Under the pieces are notes generated by a model. That model was not told the origin of the DNA. It was given only the letters and a program-made list of their open reading frames with translations, and searched no databases. Shown here piece by piece: positions 55,625 to 63,495 of a stretch of DNA of 64,000 bases; position 1 is the first letter of the stretch; every line of letters begins with the position of its first letter. The stretch is from Victivallales bacterium (GTDB taxonomy: Bacteria; Verrucomicrobiota; Lentisphaeria; Oligosphaerales; Oligosphaeraceae). The DNA lies in contig JAFZWH010000091.1 of assembly GCA_017617415.1 (NCBI GenBank), forward strand, positions 1 to 64,000, read 5' to 3'. Position numbers and translations under genes: made by a program.

Positions 55625-57688
55625 ATGAAAAGTGAAACGCTTGTCCAAATCGTAAATAATACGCATACACACAGCCTTACGCTTTTTTCAAAGGATGAAA
55701 TCGCTTGGCTAGAAAAACGTATCTTCACGCGGAAAACAAAAAAAGGCGAGGAATATGCCGTTAAATGTATTGTTCGTGATAAGGATATCAAGTTGACACC
55801 TGAAGAAATCGTACGACAACTTTATGCCCACCGCCTTATTGATGAATATGGTTATTCTGTTTCACGTCTTAAGTTTGAATACCCTGTGTATTTTGGCCGA
55901 GAGAGAAAGTCGGCAGATATTGTTGTTCGTGACAAAGACGACCTTAATACCCCTTATATCATCATCGAAACGAAGCAGCCTATGGCAAAAGATGGACGCG
56001 AGCAGCTAAAATCATATACACTCGCAACAGGCTCGCCAATAGCCGTTTGGACAAACGGAGAATCTATCACGTATCATCAACGTAAAGATCCAAATTTCTT
56101 TGAGGATATCCCAGACATCCCAAACGAAAACCAGTCGCTTTCAGATATTCTTAACAAACCTTTTACACTTGAAGACCTTATCCGTGAGGACAAATTAACA
56201 AAGACTGGAAAGTCTTTGAAAGACCTTATTCTTGAAATGGAAGACGAAGTTCTTGCCAATGCAGGTGTTGACGTGTTCGAGGAGGTATTTAAACTTATCT
56301 TCGCCAAACTTTATGACGAGAAAAGTGGGGCGCAATATAAGGGCTACAATCTCAAATTCCGCAACTCTGGCCAAAGTAACACTGAATTAAAAGAAAAGAT
56401 TGAGTCCCTTTTCAAAGAGGCATGTAGCGAATGGCCGGGCGTTTTTCCAGATGATGCAAAAATAGCCCTTACGCCTCCACATCTTTCAATATGTGTTGCA
56501 TCGCTTGAAACGGTCAAACTTTTCAACTCAAATCTTGATGTTGTTGATGATGCTTTTGAGTATCTGATGAATAAATCATCGAAAGGCGAAAAGGGACAGT
56601 ATTTCACGCCACGCTATGTGATTGACATGTGTGTAAGAATGCTCAACCCCAAACCAACGGAAACAATGATTGACACAGCGGCGGGATCGTCGGGGTTCCC
56701 TGTGCATACTATCTTCTACGTCTGGCGACAGATGCAACTTGACGCAAATAAGGAAATTAGTCATCTTTTCACCGCCTCACCCAAAGGAAAAGAAGAAATT
56801 GATTATGTTCGTAACAAAGTGTTTGCCATCGACTTTGATGAAAAGACCGTACGTGTCGCACGGACTCTGAACCTCATTGCCGGAGACGGACATACTAACG
56901 TCTTGCATTTGAATACTCTCGACTTCGGACGATGGGATACCGTCACGAAGCAACAGGAGTGGACCGACACGTATAATGAAGGCTACAAAAAACTTCGCAA
57001 ATTGGAGTGCGATCCGTCCCACGCCTATTTCGAGTTTGACATCCTGATGGCCAATCCCCCTTTTGCTGGCGAGATAAAAGAAGGACACCTTCTTTCGCGC
57101 TATGAATTCGGCTCAAAGAATGGCAAGCAACAGAAGAGCGTAAGTCGCGACATCCTTTTCATTGAGCGCAACATCAATTTCCTTGGAGCGGGGGGACGCA
57201 TGGCCATAGTCCTTCCACAAGGTCGCTTTAATAATGTAACCGACCAATACATTCGCCAGTTTATCGCCGACCGTTGTCGCATCCTCGCCGTCATAGGTTT
57301 AGACGGCAATACCTTCAAGCCCCACACGGGGACCAAGACGAGCGTCCTTTTTGTACAGAAATGGCAGAACGACAAAAATAAACCAAACTACAACCCCAAA
57401 CGCGACGATTACCCCATCTTCTTTGCGACCCAACGCAAGGAGGGCAAGAATTCGCGTGGTGATAAAATATTCTGGACAAAGGACAAAAACGGGACGACAA
57501 CCGATCCCAAACTTGCTCTCCTTGACCAATACGGACATCCTATTGTCTATCACGACCTCTTCGCAACCTACAACTACATTTGGGACGAAAAGGCGAAAAC
57601 CAATCGCCTTAAGCAATTGACTCCTGACGGTATCGCAGAAGCATTCGCTCAATTCGCTGCAAAGGAGAAATTAAGTTTTTTTCGCTGA
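55625..57688 (+). CDS. HsdR_N-type nuclease fused to N6-adenine DNA methyltransferase
   Basis: 687 residues. Residues ~45-150 match the type I restriction enzyme R N-terminal domain (PD-(D/E)xK fold): 'YPVYFGRERKSADIVV' gives Asp98 and 'YIIIETKQP' gives Glu115 and Lys117. Residues ~200-640 are a HsdM/N6_Mtase domain: 'KGQYFTPRYVIDMCVRML', SAM motif I 'MIDTAAGSSGF' (~348-357), and catalytic motif IV 'FDILMANPPFAG' with NPPF at 477-480, followed by 'GHLLSRYEFG' and 'GGRMAIVLPQGRFNN'. No helicase/translocase exists here, so the protein resembles single-chain type II (BcgI-like) RM enzymes that work with a separate S subunit. The stop codon (57686-57688) lies within a putative -1 frameshift cassette. 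Clearly AT-richer than the host genes. Confidence 0.88.
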   Translation: MKSETLVQIVNNTHTHSLTLFSKDEIAWLEKRIFTRKTKKGEEYAVKCIVRDKDIKLTPEEIVRQLYAHRLIDEYGYSVSRLKFEYPVYFGRERKSADIVVRDKDDLNTPYIIIETKQPMAKDGREQLKSYTLATGSPIAVWTNGESITYHQRKDPNFFEDIPDIPNENQSLSDILNKPFTLEDLIREDKLTKTGKSLKDLILEMEDEVLANAGVDVFEEVFKLIFAKLYDEKSGAQYKGYNLKFRNSGQSNTELKEKIESLFKEACSEWPGVFPDDAKIALTPPHLSICVASLETVKLFNSNLDVVDDAFEYLMNKSSKGEKGQYFTPRYVIDMCVRMLNPKPTETMIDTAAGSSGFPVHTIFYVWRQMQLDANKEISHLFTASPKGKEEIDYVRNKVFAIDFDEKTVRVARTLNLIAGDGHTNVLHLNTLDFGRWDTVTKQQEWTDTYNEGYKKLRKLECDPSHAYFEFDILMANPPFAGEIKEGHLLSRYEFGSKNGKQQKSVSRDILFIERNINFLGAGGRMAIVLPQGRFNNVTDQYIRQFIADRCRILAVIGLDGNTFKPHTGTKTSVLFVQKWQNDKNKPNYNPKRDDYPIFFATQRKEGKNSRGDKIFWTKDKNGTTTDPKLALLDQYGHPIVYHDLFATYNYIWDEKAKTNRLKQLTPDGIAEAFAQFAAKEKLSFFR

Positions 57689-57729
57689 TCCCCTTTGACA
57701 AGTCCCGTTACGAGGAATTGTCAAAGGGG
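57661..57729 (+). promoter_or_regulatory. putative programmed -1 frameshift cassette joining methyltransferase and specificity frames
   Basis: From 5' to 3': an internal Shine-Dalgarno AAAGGAG (57661-57667), 8 bases, the slippery heptamer T TTT TTT (57676-57682) in the right phase (zero-frame codons TTT TTT at 57677-57682), a 7-base spacer containing the zero-frame TGA, then a perfect 11-bp stem CCCCTTTGACA (57690-57700) / TGTCAAAGGGG (57719-57729) with an 18-base loop. A -1 slip continues straight into the specificity frame, which is open here. The arrangement mirrors the dnaX-type signal: SD, slippery site, stem-loop. Alternatives are CTG initiation at 57685 (CTGA overlap) or TTG at 57718. 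Confidence 0.6.
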
Positions 57730-59121
57730 TTGGAGATTAGCGAAGTCTTTCTCTCGGCATTAGAGCGAACATGGCGACTTGATGCAGAATTCTACGCCAA
57801 GGAACACATAAGGATTAATATGCTCTTACGAGCAATTAGATCTATTCCCTTGAACAAATTTGCATCGATTTCCGATGGAAATCACCTGGGAGTTAGCGAG
57901 GATTTTTGTTCGGAAGGTGTACCATATTTCCGTGGTGGCGACATCAAGGAGTTCTTTTTGTCATTTGGGAAACCAGATTATTGTGTGCCACAAAACGTAT
58001 ATGAAAAACCGACAATGTTGCGATCGCACATGAAGAAAGGCGATGTTTTTGTTTCCATTGTCGGCGCAATTATTGGCCAGATCGGCATGAAGACTGATGA
58101 TGCACCTGCATTGTGCAGTTGCAAACTTGGCATACTCCGCCCCAATAATATTAAGACAAGCGCATATCTTGCGGCGTTCCTCATGTCATCAATGGGACAA
58201 TCACAGATACGACGTTTTAGGCGAGGTTCAGCGCAGACAGGATTGATTCTTGACGATTTCGATCAATTGCTTGCGCCTGAATTCTCGGATAGATTTTACG
58301 ATAAGGTTACCAAAATAATACAAGCGGCACTAAATGCAAGAAGTGGCACCATTGCCAGAATTCAAAACGCCGAACAGTTGTTGCTTGCTGAACTTGGCTT
58401 TGCCAACTGGTCGCCGACCGAAGAAACAACGAGCGTAAAGAATTATTTGGATATTGTTTCAGCAGGGCGATTTGACGCCGAATACTTCCAACCGAAGTAT
58501 GATGAACTCTTCGCATTGCTTTCAAAGTGCAAGGTTCGTCCACTTAGTGGTAAGGATGGTGTGGTCGATATTCAGAGGTCAATCGAACCGGGAAGTGAAA
58601 TCTACTCTGATAAAGGCATTCCATTTGTGCGAATTGCAGACTTTTCGGAGATGGGCATTACAAAGCCGGAGATTCACATTCCACCAGAAATTTGTACCGA
58701 CATCCCACGGCCGAAAAAAGACACTATCCTCCTTTCGAAAGATGGAAGTGTCGGCATCGCCTATAAGGTCGAGGAGGATTTGGATGTTGTCACATCTAGC
58801 GGTATACTCCATCTGACAGTGAAAGACAATTCAGTACTACCAGACTTCCTGACGCTTGTTCTTAATAGTATAATTGTCAGACTTCAGGCGGAGCGTAGTG
58901 CAGGTGGTTCCATCATCCAACATTGGAAGCAATCGGAGATTGAAAATGTGCTAATCCCAATTCTGACAATGTCAAGTCAGCAAAAGATTGCCGCAAAGGT
59001 TCAAGAGAGCTTCGCCCTACGCCGTAAATCCAAGCAACTTCTCGACCTCACCAAACACGCCGTCGAAGTGGCGATTGAACAAGGCGAAGACAAGGCTGTT
59101 GACTTATTGGAGAATCAATAA
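57718..59121 (+). CDS. hsdS: type I/IIB-like restriction specificity subunit (HsdS)
   Basis: 467 residues if begun at TTG 57718. The frame is open further 5' and 'IPFDKSRYEELSKGLEISEV' looks like conserved N-terminus, so TTG is probably not the true start; see the frameshift cassette. Two target-recognition repeats are visible. 'RTWRLDAEFYAKEHIRINML' begins the first, 'SAGRFDAEYFQPKYDELFAL' the second near residue 247. Each is followed by a variable TRD ('GDIKEFFLSFGKPDYCVPQ'; 'GIPFVRIADFSEMGITKPEI') and a helical spacer ('IIQAALNARSGTIARIQNAE'; 'QKIAAKVQESFALRRKSKQL'). It should recognise a bipartite DNA target and direct the fused nuclease/methylase. The stop overlaps the TIR gene start (TAATG). 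Confidence 0.88.
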   Translation: MSKGLEISEVFLSALERTWRLDAEFYAKEHIRINMLLRAIRSIPLNKFASISDGNHLGVSEDFCSEGVPYFRGGDIKEFFLSFGKPDYCVPQNVYEKPTMLRSHMKKGDVFVSIVGAIIGQIGMKTDDAPALCSCKLGILRPNNIKTSAYLAAFLMSSMGQSQIRRFRRGSAQTGLILDDFDQLLAPEFSDRFYDKVTKIIQAALNARSGTIARIQNAEQLLLAELGFANWSPTEETTSVKNYLDIVSAGRFDAEYFQPKYDELFALLSKCKVRPLSGKDGVVDIQRSIEPGSEIYSDKGIPFVRIADFSEMGITKPEIHIPPEICTDIPRPKKDTILLSKDGSVGIAYKVEEDLDVVTSSGILHLTVKDNSVLPDFLTLVLNSIIVRLQAERSAGGSIIQHWKQSEIENVLIPILTMSSQQKIAAKVQESFALRRKSKQLLDLTKHAVEVAIEQGEDKAVDLLENQ

Positions 59122-59969
59122 TGCAAATGGATTATAAAACAATTCTTGCAACCTGTATGCGACTTAAAGATACTGTAGTGGTGGAAAATGTTTCTCTGCT
59201 TATGTCGAATACCTATTTGTTGTATCAATCCATGCAACCATTAGTCAGCCAAACTTTGAAGCCATTATTGAGAGAGGTGGACAATTTAGCCTCTGCATTA
59301 CCAATTGAGTTTGAAGCACAAAAACAATTCCTTGTCACAGATAACAAGAAGTGCATAGCGGAGTCAAATGTTGATTGGTTGTTTGGTTTGGGTGCGCTCG
59401 TTCGGGATTTGGATAATTTATACGCGATTGTTAATTCGCAAGACCATGTGATTAAAAACAAAGAAGCGGATATTAAGGGGACTTGTAAAAAGATATTTAT
59501 CAGCCACTCGTCCAAGGACAAAGAGATTGTTGATTCATTTGTAACATTGCTGACTCGTGGTGGTGGAATTGCGCAGGATGACATCTTCTGTACATCCATC
59601 GATGGAATTAAGATTGCGAATGGCGAGGATATCAGGAAACATATTCAGGAGAACGTCAACTACGCTGATTTTGCAATTCTGTTGGTTTCAAAAAATTACA
59701 AGGAAAGTGAAATATGTCTGAATGAAATGGGGGCGGTGTGGGCCATAGATAAGAGGGTTAAAGCTTACGTGTTTCCTGATTTGAAAGAAGAAAGTGTCGG
59801 TTGGTTGATTAACAACAATGCGGCGGAAAAATTGAATAATCCAACTGCGCTGGCCTCTCTATACGAGGAGTTACAGCAATTCTATAAATTACCTTTGTCA
59901 ATAACTGGTTGGACGGCTCAAGCAAAAGCATTTTGCGATAAATTTGCATTACATTACGTCACTGTGTGA
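59121..59969 (+). CDS. TIR-domain protein with N-terminal helical sensor region
   Basis: 282 residues. The TIR domain covers ~123-258: 'CKKIFISHSSKDKEIVDSFV' is box 1, 'DDIFCTSIDGIKIANGEDI' and 'ADFAILLVSKNYKESEICLN' follow, and Glu202 in 'CLNEMGAVW' sits at the usual catalytic NADase position. Residues 1-115 are helical with no family recognised and could be the trigger-sensing part. Bacterial TIR proteins commonly degrade NAD+ or make cyclic ADP-ribose signals in abortive defence. The start ATG shares a base with the hsdS stop and its stop overlaps the next gene's possible GTG (GTGA), so all are co-translated. AT-rich like the neighbours. Confidence 0.88.
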   Translation: MQMDYKTILATCMRLKDTVVVENVSLLMSNTYLLYQSMQPLVSQTLKPLLREVDNLASALPIEFEAQKQFLVTDNKKCIAESNVDWLFGLGALVRDLDNLYAIVNSQDHVIKNKEADIKGTCKKIFISHSSKDKEIVDSFVTLLTRGGGIAQDDIFCTSIDGIKIANGEDIRKHIQENVNYADFAILLVSKNYKESEICLNEMGAVWAIDKRVKAYVFPDLKEESVGWLINNNAAEKLNNPTALASLYEELQQFYKLPLSITGWTAQAKAFCDKFALHYVTV

Positions 59970-59989
59970 CTACAAGAAAGGATCTCCTG

Positions 59990-62008
59990 ATGGCAAGTCA
60001 AATAACAAGTGAACTTGATGGTATCGTCGCACTTATTCGAGATTTCAAGTCGAAACCATTGATGCCGCTTTTTGAGGCACTGGTGAATTCAATTCAGGCT
60101 ATTGAAGACCGATTCCAAGGTAAGTATGACGAAGGAAAGATCAGAGTCATAATCAAAAGAGCGGCACAGCGAGAGTTGGACTTTAAGGATGGAAATCGAC
60201 GGGAGCCAAAGATATTGGGGTTTCAAATTGTAGATAATGGCATCGGTTTTACTGATGAAAATCTGGCGTCTTTTAAACTTATGGCATCCAAGCAAAAAGC
60301 AGCTCGCGGAGGAAAAGGGATTGGTCGTTTCACTTGGCTAAAGGCATTTGACGACGTAAAGATTTTAAGCGTATATGAGGATGCGAATGGGGAGAAGAAG
60401 CAACGCGAGATAGAATTTTCATTGCAACATGGCATAAAAGATTCTTCCCCTGTTGCTGTGGAGGAAAAGACGCCGATTCAGACAATTGTCTCTCTGAATA
60501 AATTTAAGCCTGCCTACCGCGATCTCCCGGCAGCCTATAGGACGACGGAAAAAATTGCACAAAGGATTCTGGAGCATTGTCTGGTTTCATTCCTTGCAAA
60601 TAAGGTCCCTGATATTGTCGTGATGGACGATTCGAACGAGAATTCGTGCTTACTAGCTCAGATGTTCAATGACGACATCAAGCCGCAGATAACGACGGAT
60701 AGGATTGATGTGGGAAAAGAACACTTTACTTTGACAGAAGTGAAGCTGTATGGAACCAATGCACAAATGCATCGCTTGGTGTTTTGTGCAGATTCACGGG
60801 AAGTGACTACATGCGATATAGGAAAGCGATTGGGCACGACGATCCAATTTGATGAAAAGGGGAAAAAGTTCGTGTATGCAGTTTATGTGACTGGTACATA
60901 TTTAGATTCGCATGTATTGCCGACGCGAGATGATTTTACCATACCAGAAGAATCGGCACCGCTAGACGCGGAGGCACCTATTGGGCGTAGTTCGATTGAA
61001 GAAGCGGTTGTTACACATGCAAGACAGTATTTAAAGCCATACTTGGACTCTCTGCAAACAAAACGCAAAGAGCTTGTTGAGGGATATGTTGCGGAAAAGA
61101 ATCCGGCATTGCGAGCCGTTGTTAAATACTGTCCTGAGGCATTAGAGGAGATAGACCCAAATTCGTCGGATGAGAAGATAGATGAAGTGCTGTATCATCA
61201 TAAGGGCAAGGTGGAATTTGAAATCAGGCGGAATAGTGAGAAGTTGTTGAAAACGCAGGCGGAATCGTTTAATGGAAGTGAAGAGATCATAAAAGAACTG
61301 GCGGAAAAGTATGATGATTTCCAAAAAGACAACCTTGCCGCATACGTGACATATAGAAAGTTTGTCATAGAATTGTTTAAGAAGAAGATTGCATCACGAC
61401 CAGATGGAAGTTATGTAGACGAGGAGATATTGCATGATATAATCTTCCCAAGACGAACTGATTCGGATGTTATCGGATTTGATAATCATAATCTGTGGCT
61501 TATTGATGATAGGTTGGCCTTCCACGCATGCGCCATGTCGGATAAGGAAATCCGTGAGTTTATGGACAGTGATTCTGCCGATAGACCAGATATTGTTGCC
61601 TTTGCTGATGTAGATCCAGACACGCGCGTTGCAAGGACTGTTTCGATAATAGAGTTTAAAAAAACTAATCGTACAAATTACAGAGACGAGAAGCCGCCAG
61701 AACAAGTGCAGAGAATGCTTCGCCAAATACGCGAAAGCAAGCATGTCTTGGTCGATCATGGGCGACCTATCCACATTTCACAAGAAGACACTCAATTCTT
61801 GTGCTATGCCATTTGTGATTTTACGAAACCCATTCATGATTGGGCAGAAGAGAATGATTATGCAAAAGTGCATGGCGGGTTTGCGTATTACTACTACAAC
61901 AGGAATTTAAATGCGAGTATATATTTAGTCAACCTTGACCAGATTGCCATTGATGCCCGGAAACGTAATTTTGCTTTCTTTGACAAGCTTGGGGTTAAAT
62001 GCACATAG
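59990..62008 (+). CDS. GHKL ATPase with C-terminal PD-(D/E)xK-like nuclease domain
   Basis: 672 residues from ATG 59990, preceded by AAGAAAGGA; a GTG at 59966 overlapping the TIR stop would add eight residues. The HSP90/MutL-type ATPase domain is unmistakable: N-box 'LFEALVNSIQAIED' (~28-41), G1 'QIVDNGIGFTDENL' (~80-93), G2 'RGGKGIGRFTWLKAF' (~106-120). A middle domain resembling the transducer region follows. The C-terminal ~170 residues contain 'DRPDIVAFADVDP' (Asp ~531-533) and 'VSIIEFKKTNRTNY' (Glu ~554, Lys two further), a D-xn-ExK arrangement like Shedu/PD-(D/E)xK nucleases. ATP-driven clamp plus nuclease is the inferred logic, analogous to MutL but with an unrelated nuclease. I know no named defence family with this pairing beside TIR and RM. 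Confidence 0.8.
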   Translation: MASQITSELDGIVALIRDFKSKPLMPLFEALVNSIQAIEDRFQGKYDEGKIRVIIKRAAQRELDFKDGNRREPKILGFQIVDNGIGFTDENLASFKLMASKQKAARGGKGIGRFTWLKAFDDVKILSVYEDANGEKKQREIEFSLQHGIKDSSPVAVEEKTPIQTIVSLNKFKPAYRDLPAAYRTTEKIAQRILEHCLVSFLANKVPDIVVMDDSNENSCLLAQMFNDDIKPQITTDRIDVGKEHFTLTEVKLYGTNAQMHRLVFCADSREVTTCDIGKRLGTTIQFDEKGKKFVYAVYVTGTYLDSHVLPTRDDFTIPEESAPLDAEAPIGRSSIEEAVVTHARQYLKPYLDSLQTKRKELVEGYVAEKNPALRAVVKYCPEALEEIDPNSSDEKIDEVLYHHKGKVEFEIRRNSEKLLKTQAESFNGSEEIIKELAEKYDDFQKDNLAAYVTYRKFVIELFKKKIASRPDGSYVDEEILHDIIFPRRTDSDVIGFDNHNLWLIDDRLAFHACAMSDKEIREFMDSDSADRPDIVAFADVDPDTRVARTVSIIEFKKTNRTNYRDEKPPEQVQRMLRQIRESKHVLVDHGRPIHISQEDTQFLCYAICDFTKPIHDWAEENDYAKVHGGFAYYYYNRNLNASIYLVNLDQIAIDARKRNFAFFDKLGVKCT

Positions 62009-62070
62009 TTTTAAAGGGGTAAAGATTGCGAACTGGCGATTAATGTTTCCTACAAGAAAGGCGTTGTTGT

Positions 62071-62727
62071 ATGAAGCAAAAAGGCGTTATCTACATTCTG
62101 ACGAATCCGGCGTTTCCTCAATATGTCAAGATTGGGTATGCGCAGGATTTGGAGAAACGGCTTAAGCAGCTGAATCGTAGCGAGACGATTCCGTATGCCT
62201 TCCGTGCATATGCGGTGTATGATGTCGAAAGCGAACTGACCGACAAGGATCTTCATGCGATTATCGACAGCATAAACCCCGATCTGAGGACAATCGAGAA
62301 CTTCGACGGCAAGAAGCGCGTCAAGGAGTTCTATGCGATGTCCGCCGAGGATGCGTATCACCTGCTGGAGTGCATTGCAAAAATCAGCGGGACCACCGAC
62401 CGCCTGAAGCGCATGAAGCCAGAGGGGCACGAAATTGAAGATGAAAACACGGCGCGCGAGGTGCAGGATGCGGCGCGGCGCGGTCCGTTCCGGTTCAGCA
62501 TGTGCGGAATCAGTGCCGGAGCGCAGGTCGTGTTTGTGAATGACGAGAGTAAAAAGGCTATCGTCGTGGATGATCGCCACGTCAGATTTGCCAGTGAAAC
62601 CACATCTCTTTCTGCACTCGCAAAGCAGCTCCTTGGTTGTGACCATCAAGTCCAGGGAACGCTCTACTTCTCCTACAACGGCATAATCCTTGACGACATT
62701 CGCAAAGAGCGGGAGGCGGGTAATTAG
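62071..62727 (+). CDS. GIY-YIG (T5orf172-type) nuclease-like protein with RAMA/DUF4357-like C-terminus
   Basis: 218 residues. Residues 1-100: 'KGVIYILTNPAFPQYVKIGY' and 'DLEKRLKQLNRSETIPYAFR' match the T5orf172/MUG113 branch of GIY-YIG domains. Residues ~135-210: 'PFRFSMCGISAGAQVVFVND', 'KAIVVDDRHVRF', 'TSLSALAKQLLG' and 'VQGTLYFSYNGIILDD' match the RAMA-like module predicted to recognise modified DNA in restriction and methylase proteins. It lies 62 bases after the GHKL gene, but its base composition is GC-richer, like the host. Probable role: accessory nuclease or sensor in the defence region. Confidence 0.78.
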   Translation: MKQKGVIYILTNPAFPQYVKIGYAQDLEKRLKQLNRSETIPYAFRAYAVYDVESELTDKDLHAIIDSINPDLRTIENFDGKKRVKEFYAMSAEDAYHLLECIAKISGTTDRLKRMKPEGHEIEDENTAREVQDAARRGPFRFSMCGISAGAQVVFVNDESKKAIVVDDRHVRFASETTSLSALAKQLLGCDHQVQGTLYFSYNGIILDDIRKEREAGN

Positions 62728-62839
62728 AGTGAAACTAATTGAAGGGGTTGTACGAAGTAGTCGCGGAATAAGAAGGCAACCGGAAAAGATCTCTTCCTAT
62801 TTTATCTATTCCATGACCACGCCAATGGAGTGAGTCCCC

Positions 62840-63469
62840 ATGCCACGCCGCACACAAACACCCGAATCCTCGCAGTCCATCCCCGAGATGGTGGATGAAC
62901 TGACACGTCAGGAAATTGCCACTTGGTACAAGGACGGCAAGTTGACGCCTCATGGAAGGGAAATGGCGAAGTTCCTGGACCGCGCCTTTCCGGCGGAGAA
63001 GGTGGACAAGTGGGGCTTCCTTCTCACGCGCAAGGAGATAGAGGCCATCAAACGCAAGGCTGCGGAGCGGAAGCGCCTTGCGGCGGAAAACCGGGCCAAG
63101 ACGGCGGCGATCCGCAAGATTCGGGCGGACACGCGGAAGAACGGCTTCGGGCCGGAGGACGAGCTGAACGACTTCGCCAGCATCCACTGGGCTTTCATGG
63201 CGGCCCGCGACGAGCTGAAGGTCCGCGGCTTCTCGCTGGACCTGATGAACAAGCTCAAGGCGGACGTCGTGGCGCGAATCTCTCCCTGGAACATGCAGCA
63301 CCATGTGGACTACATCAAATACTTCATCTACCAGTACTACCTTTCCTGCAGCGAGCTTCACATCGCAACCCTGCCCGCCTCCCAGCAGGAAGAGGCAAGG
63401 CAAGGCTGGACGAAGATCCTGCGCCCCTTCAAGTGCCGCGAGCCGTGGCTGAGTCCATTGCGAGGCTAG
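62840..63469 (+). CDS. uncharacterised basic, partly coiled-coil protein
   Basis: 209 residues, no signal or membrane segment. The middle is a highly charged Lys/Arg/Glu/Ala helix ('KEIEAIKRKAAERKRLAAEN', 'RAKTAAIRKIRADTRKNGFG'). The C-terminal half is aromatic-rich ('NMQHHVDYIKYFIYQYYLSC'). No family recognised. GGAG stands 13 bases before the ATG. It is 26 bases upstream of the DUF1016 gene and may be its partner. GC-rich, host-like composition. Confidence 0.6.
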   Translation: MPRRTQTPESSQSIPEMVDELTRQEIATWYKDGKLTPHGREMAKFLDRAFPAEKVDKWGFLLTRKEIEAIKRKAAERKRLAAENRAKTAAIRKIRADTRKNGFGPEDELNDFASIHWAFMAARDELKVRGFSLDLMNKLKADVVARISPWNMQHHVDYIKYFIYQYYLSCSELHIATLPASQQEEARQGWTKILRPFKCREPWLSPLRG

Positions 63470-63495
63470 ACAAACGCGAGAACAAGGAGTTTGAC

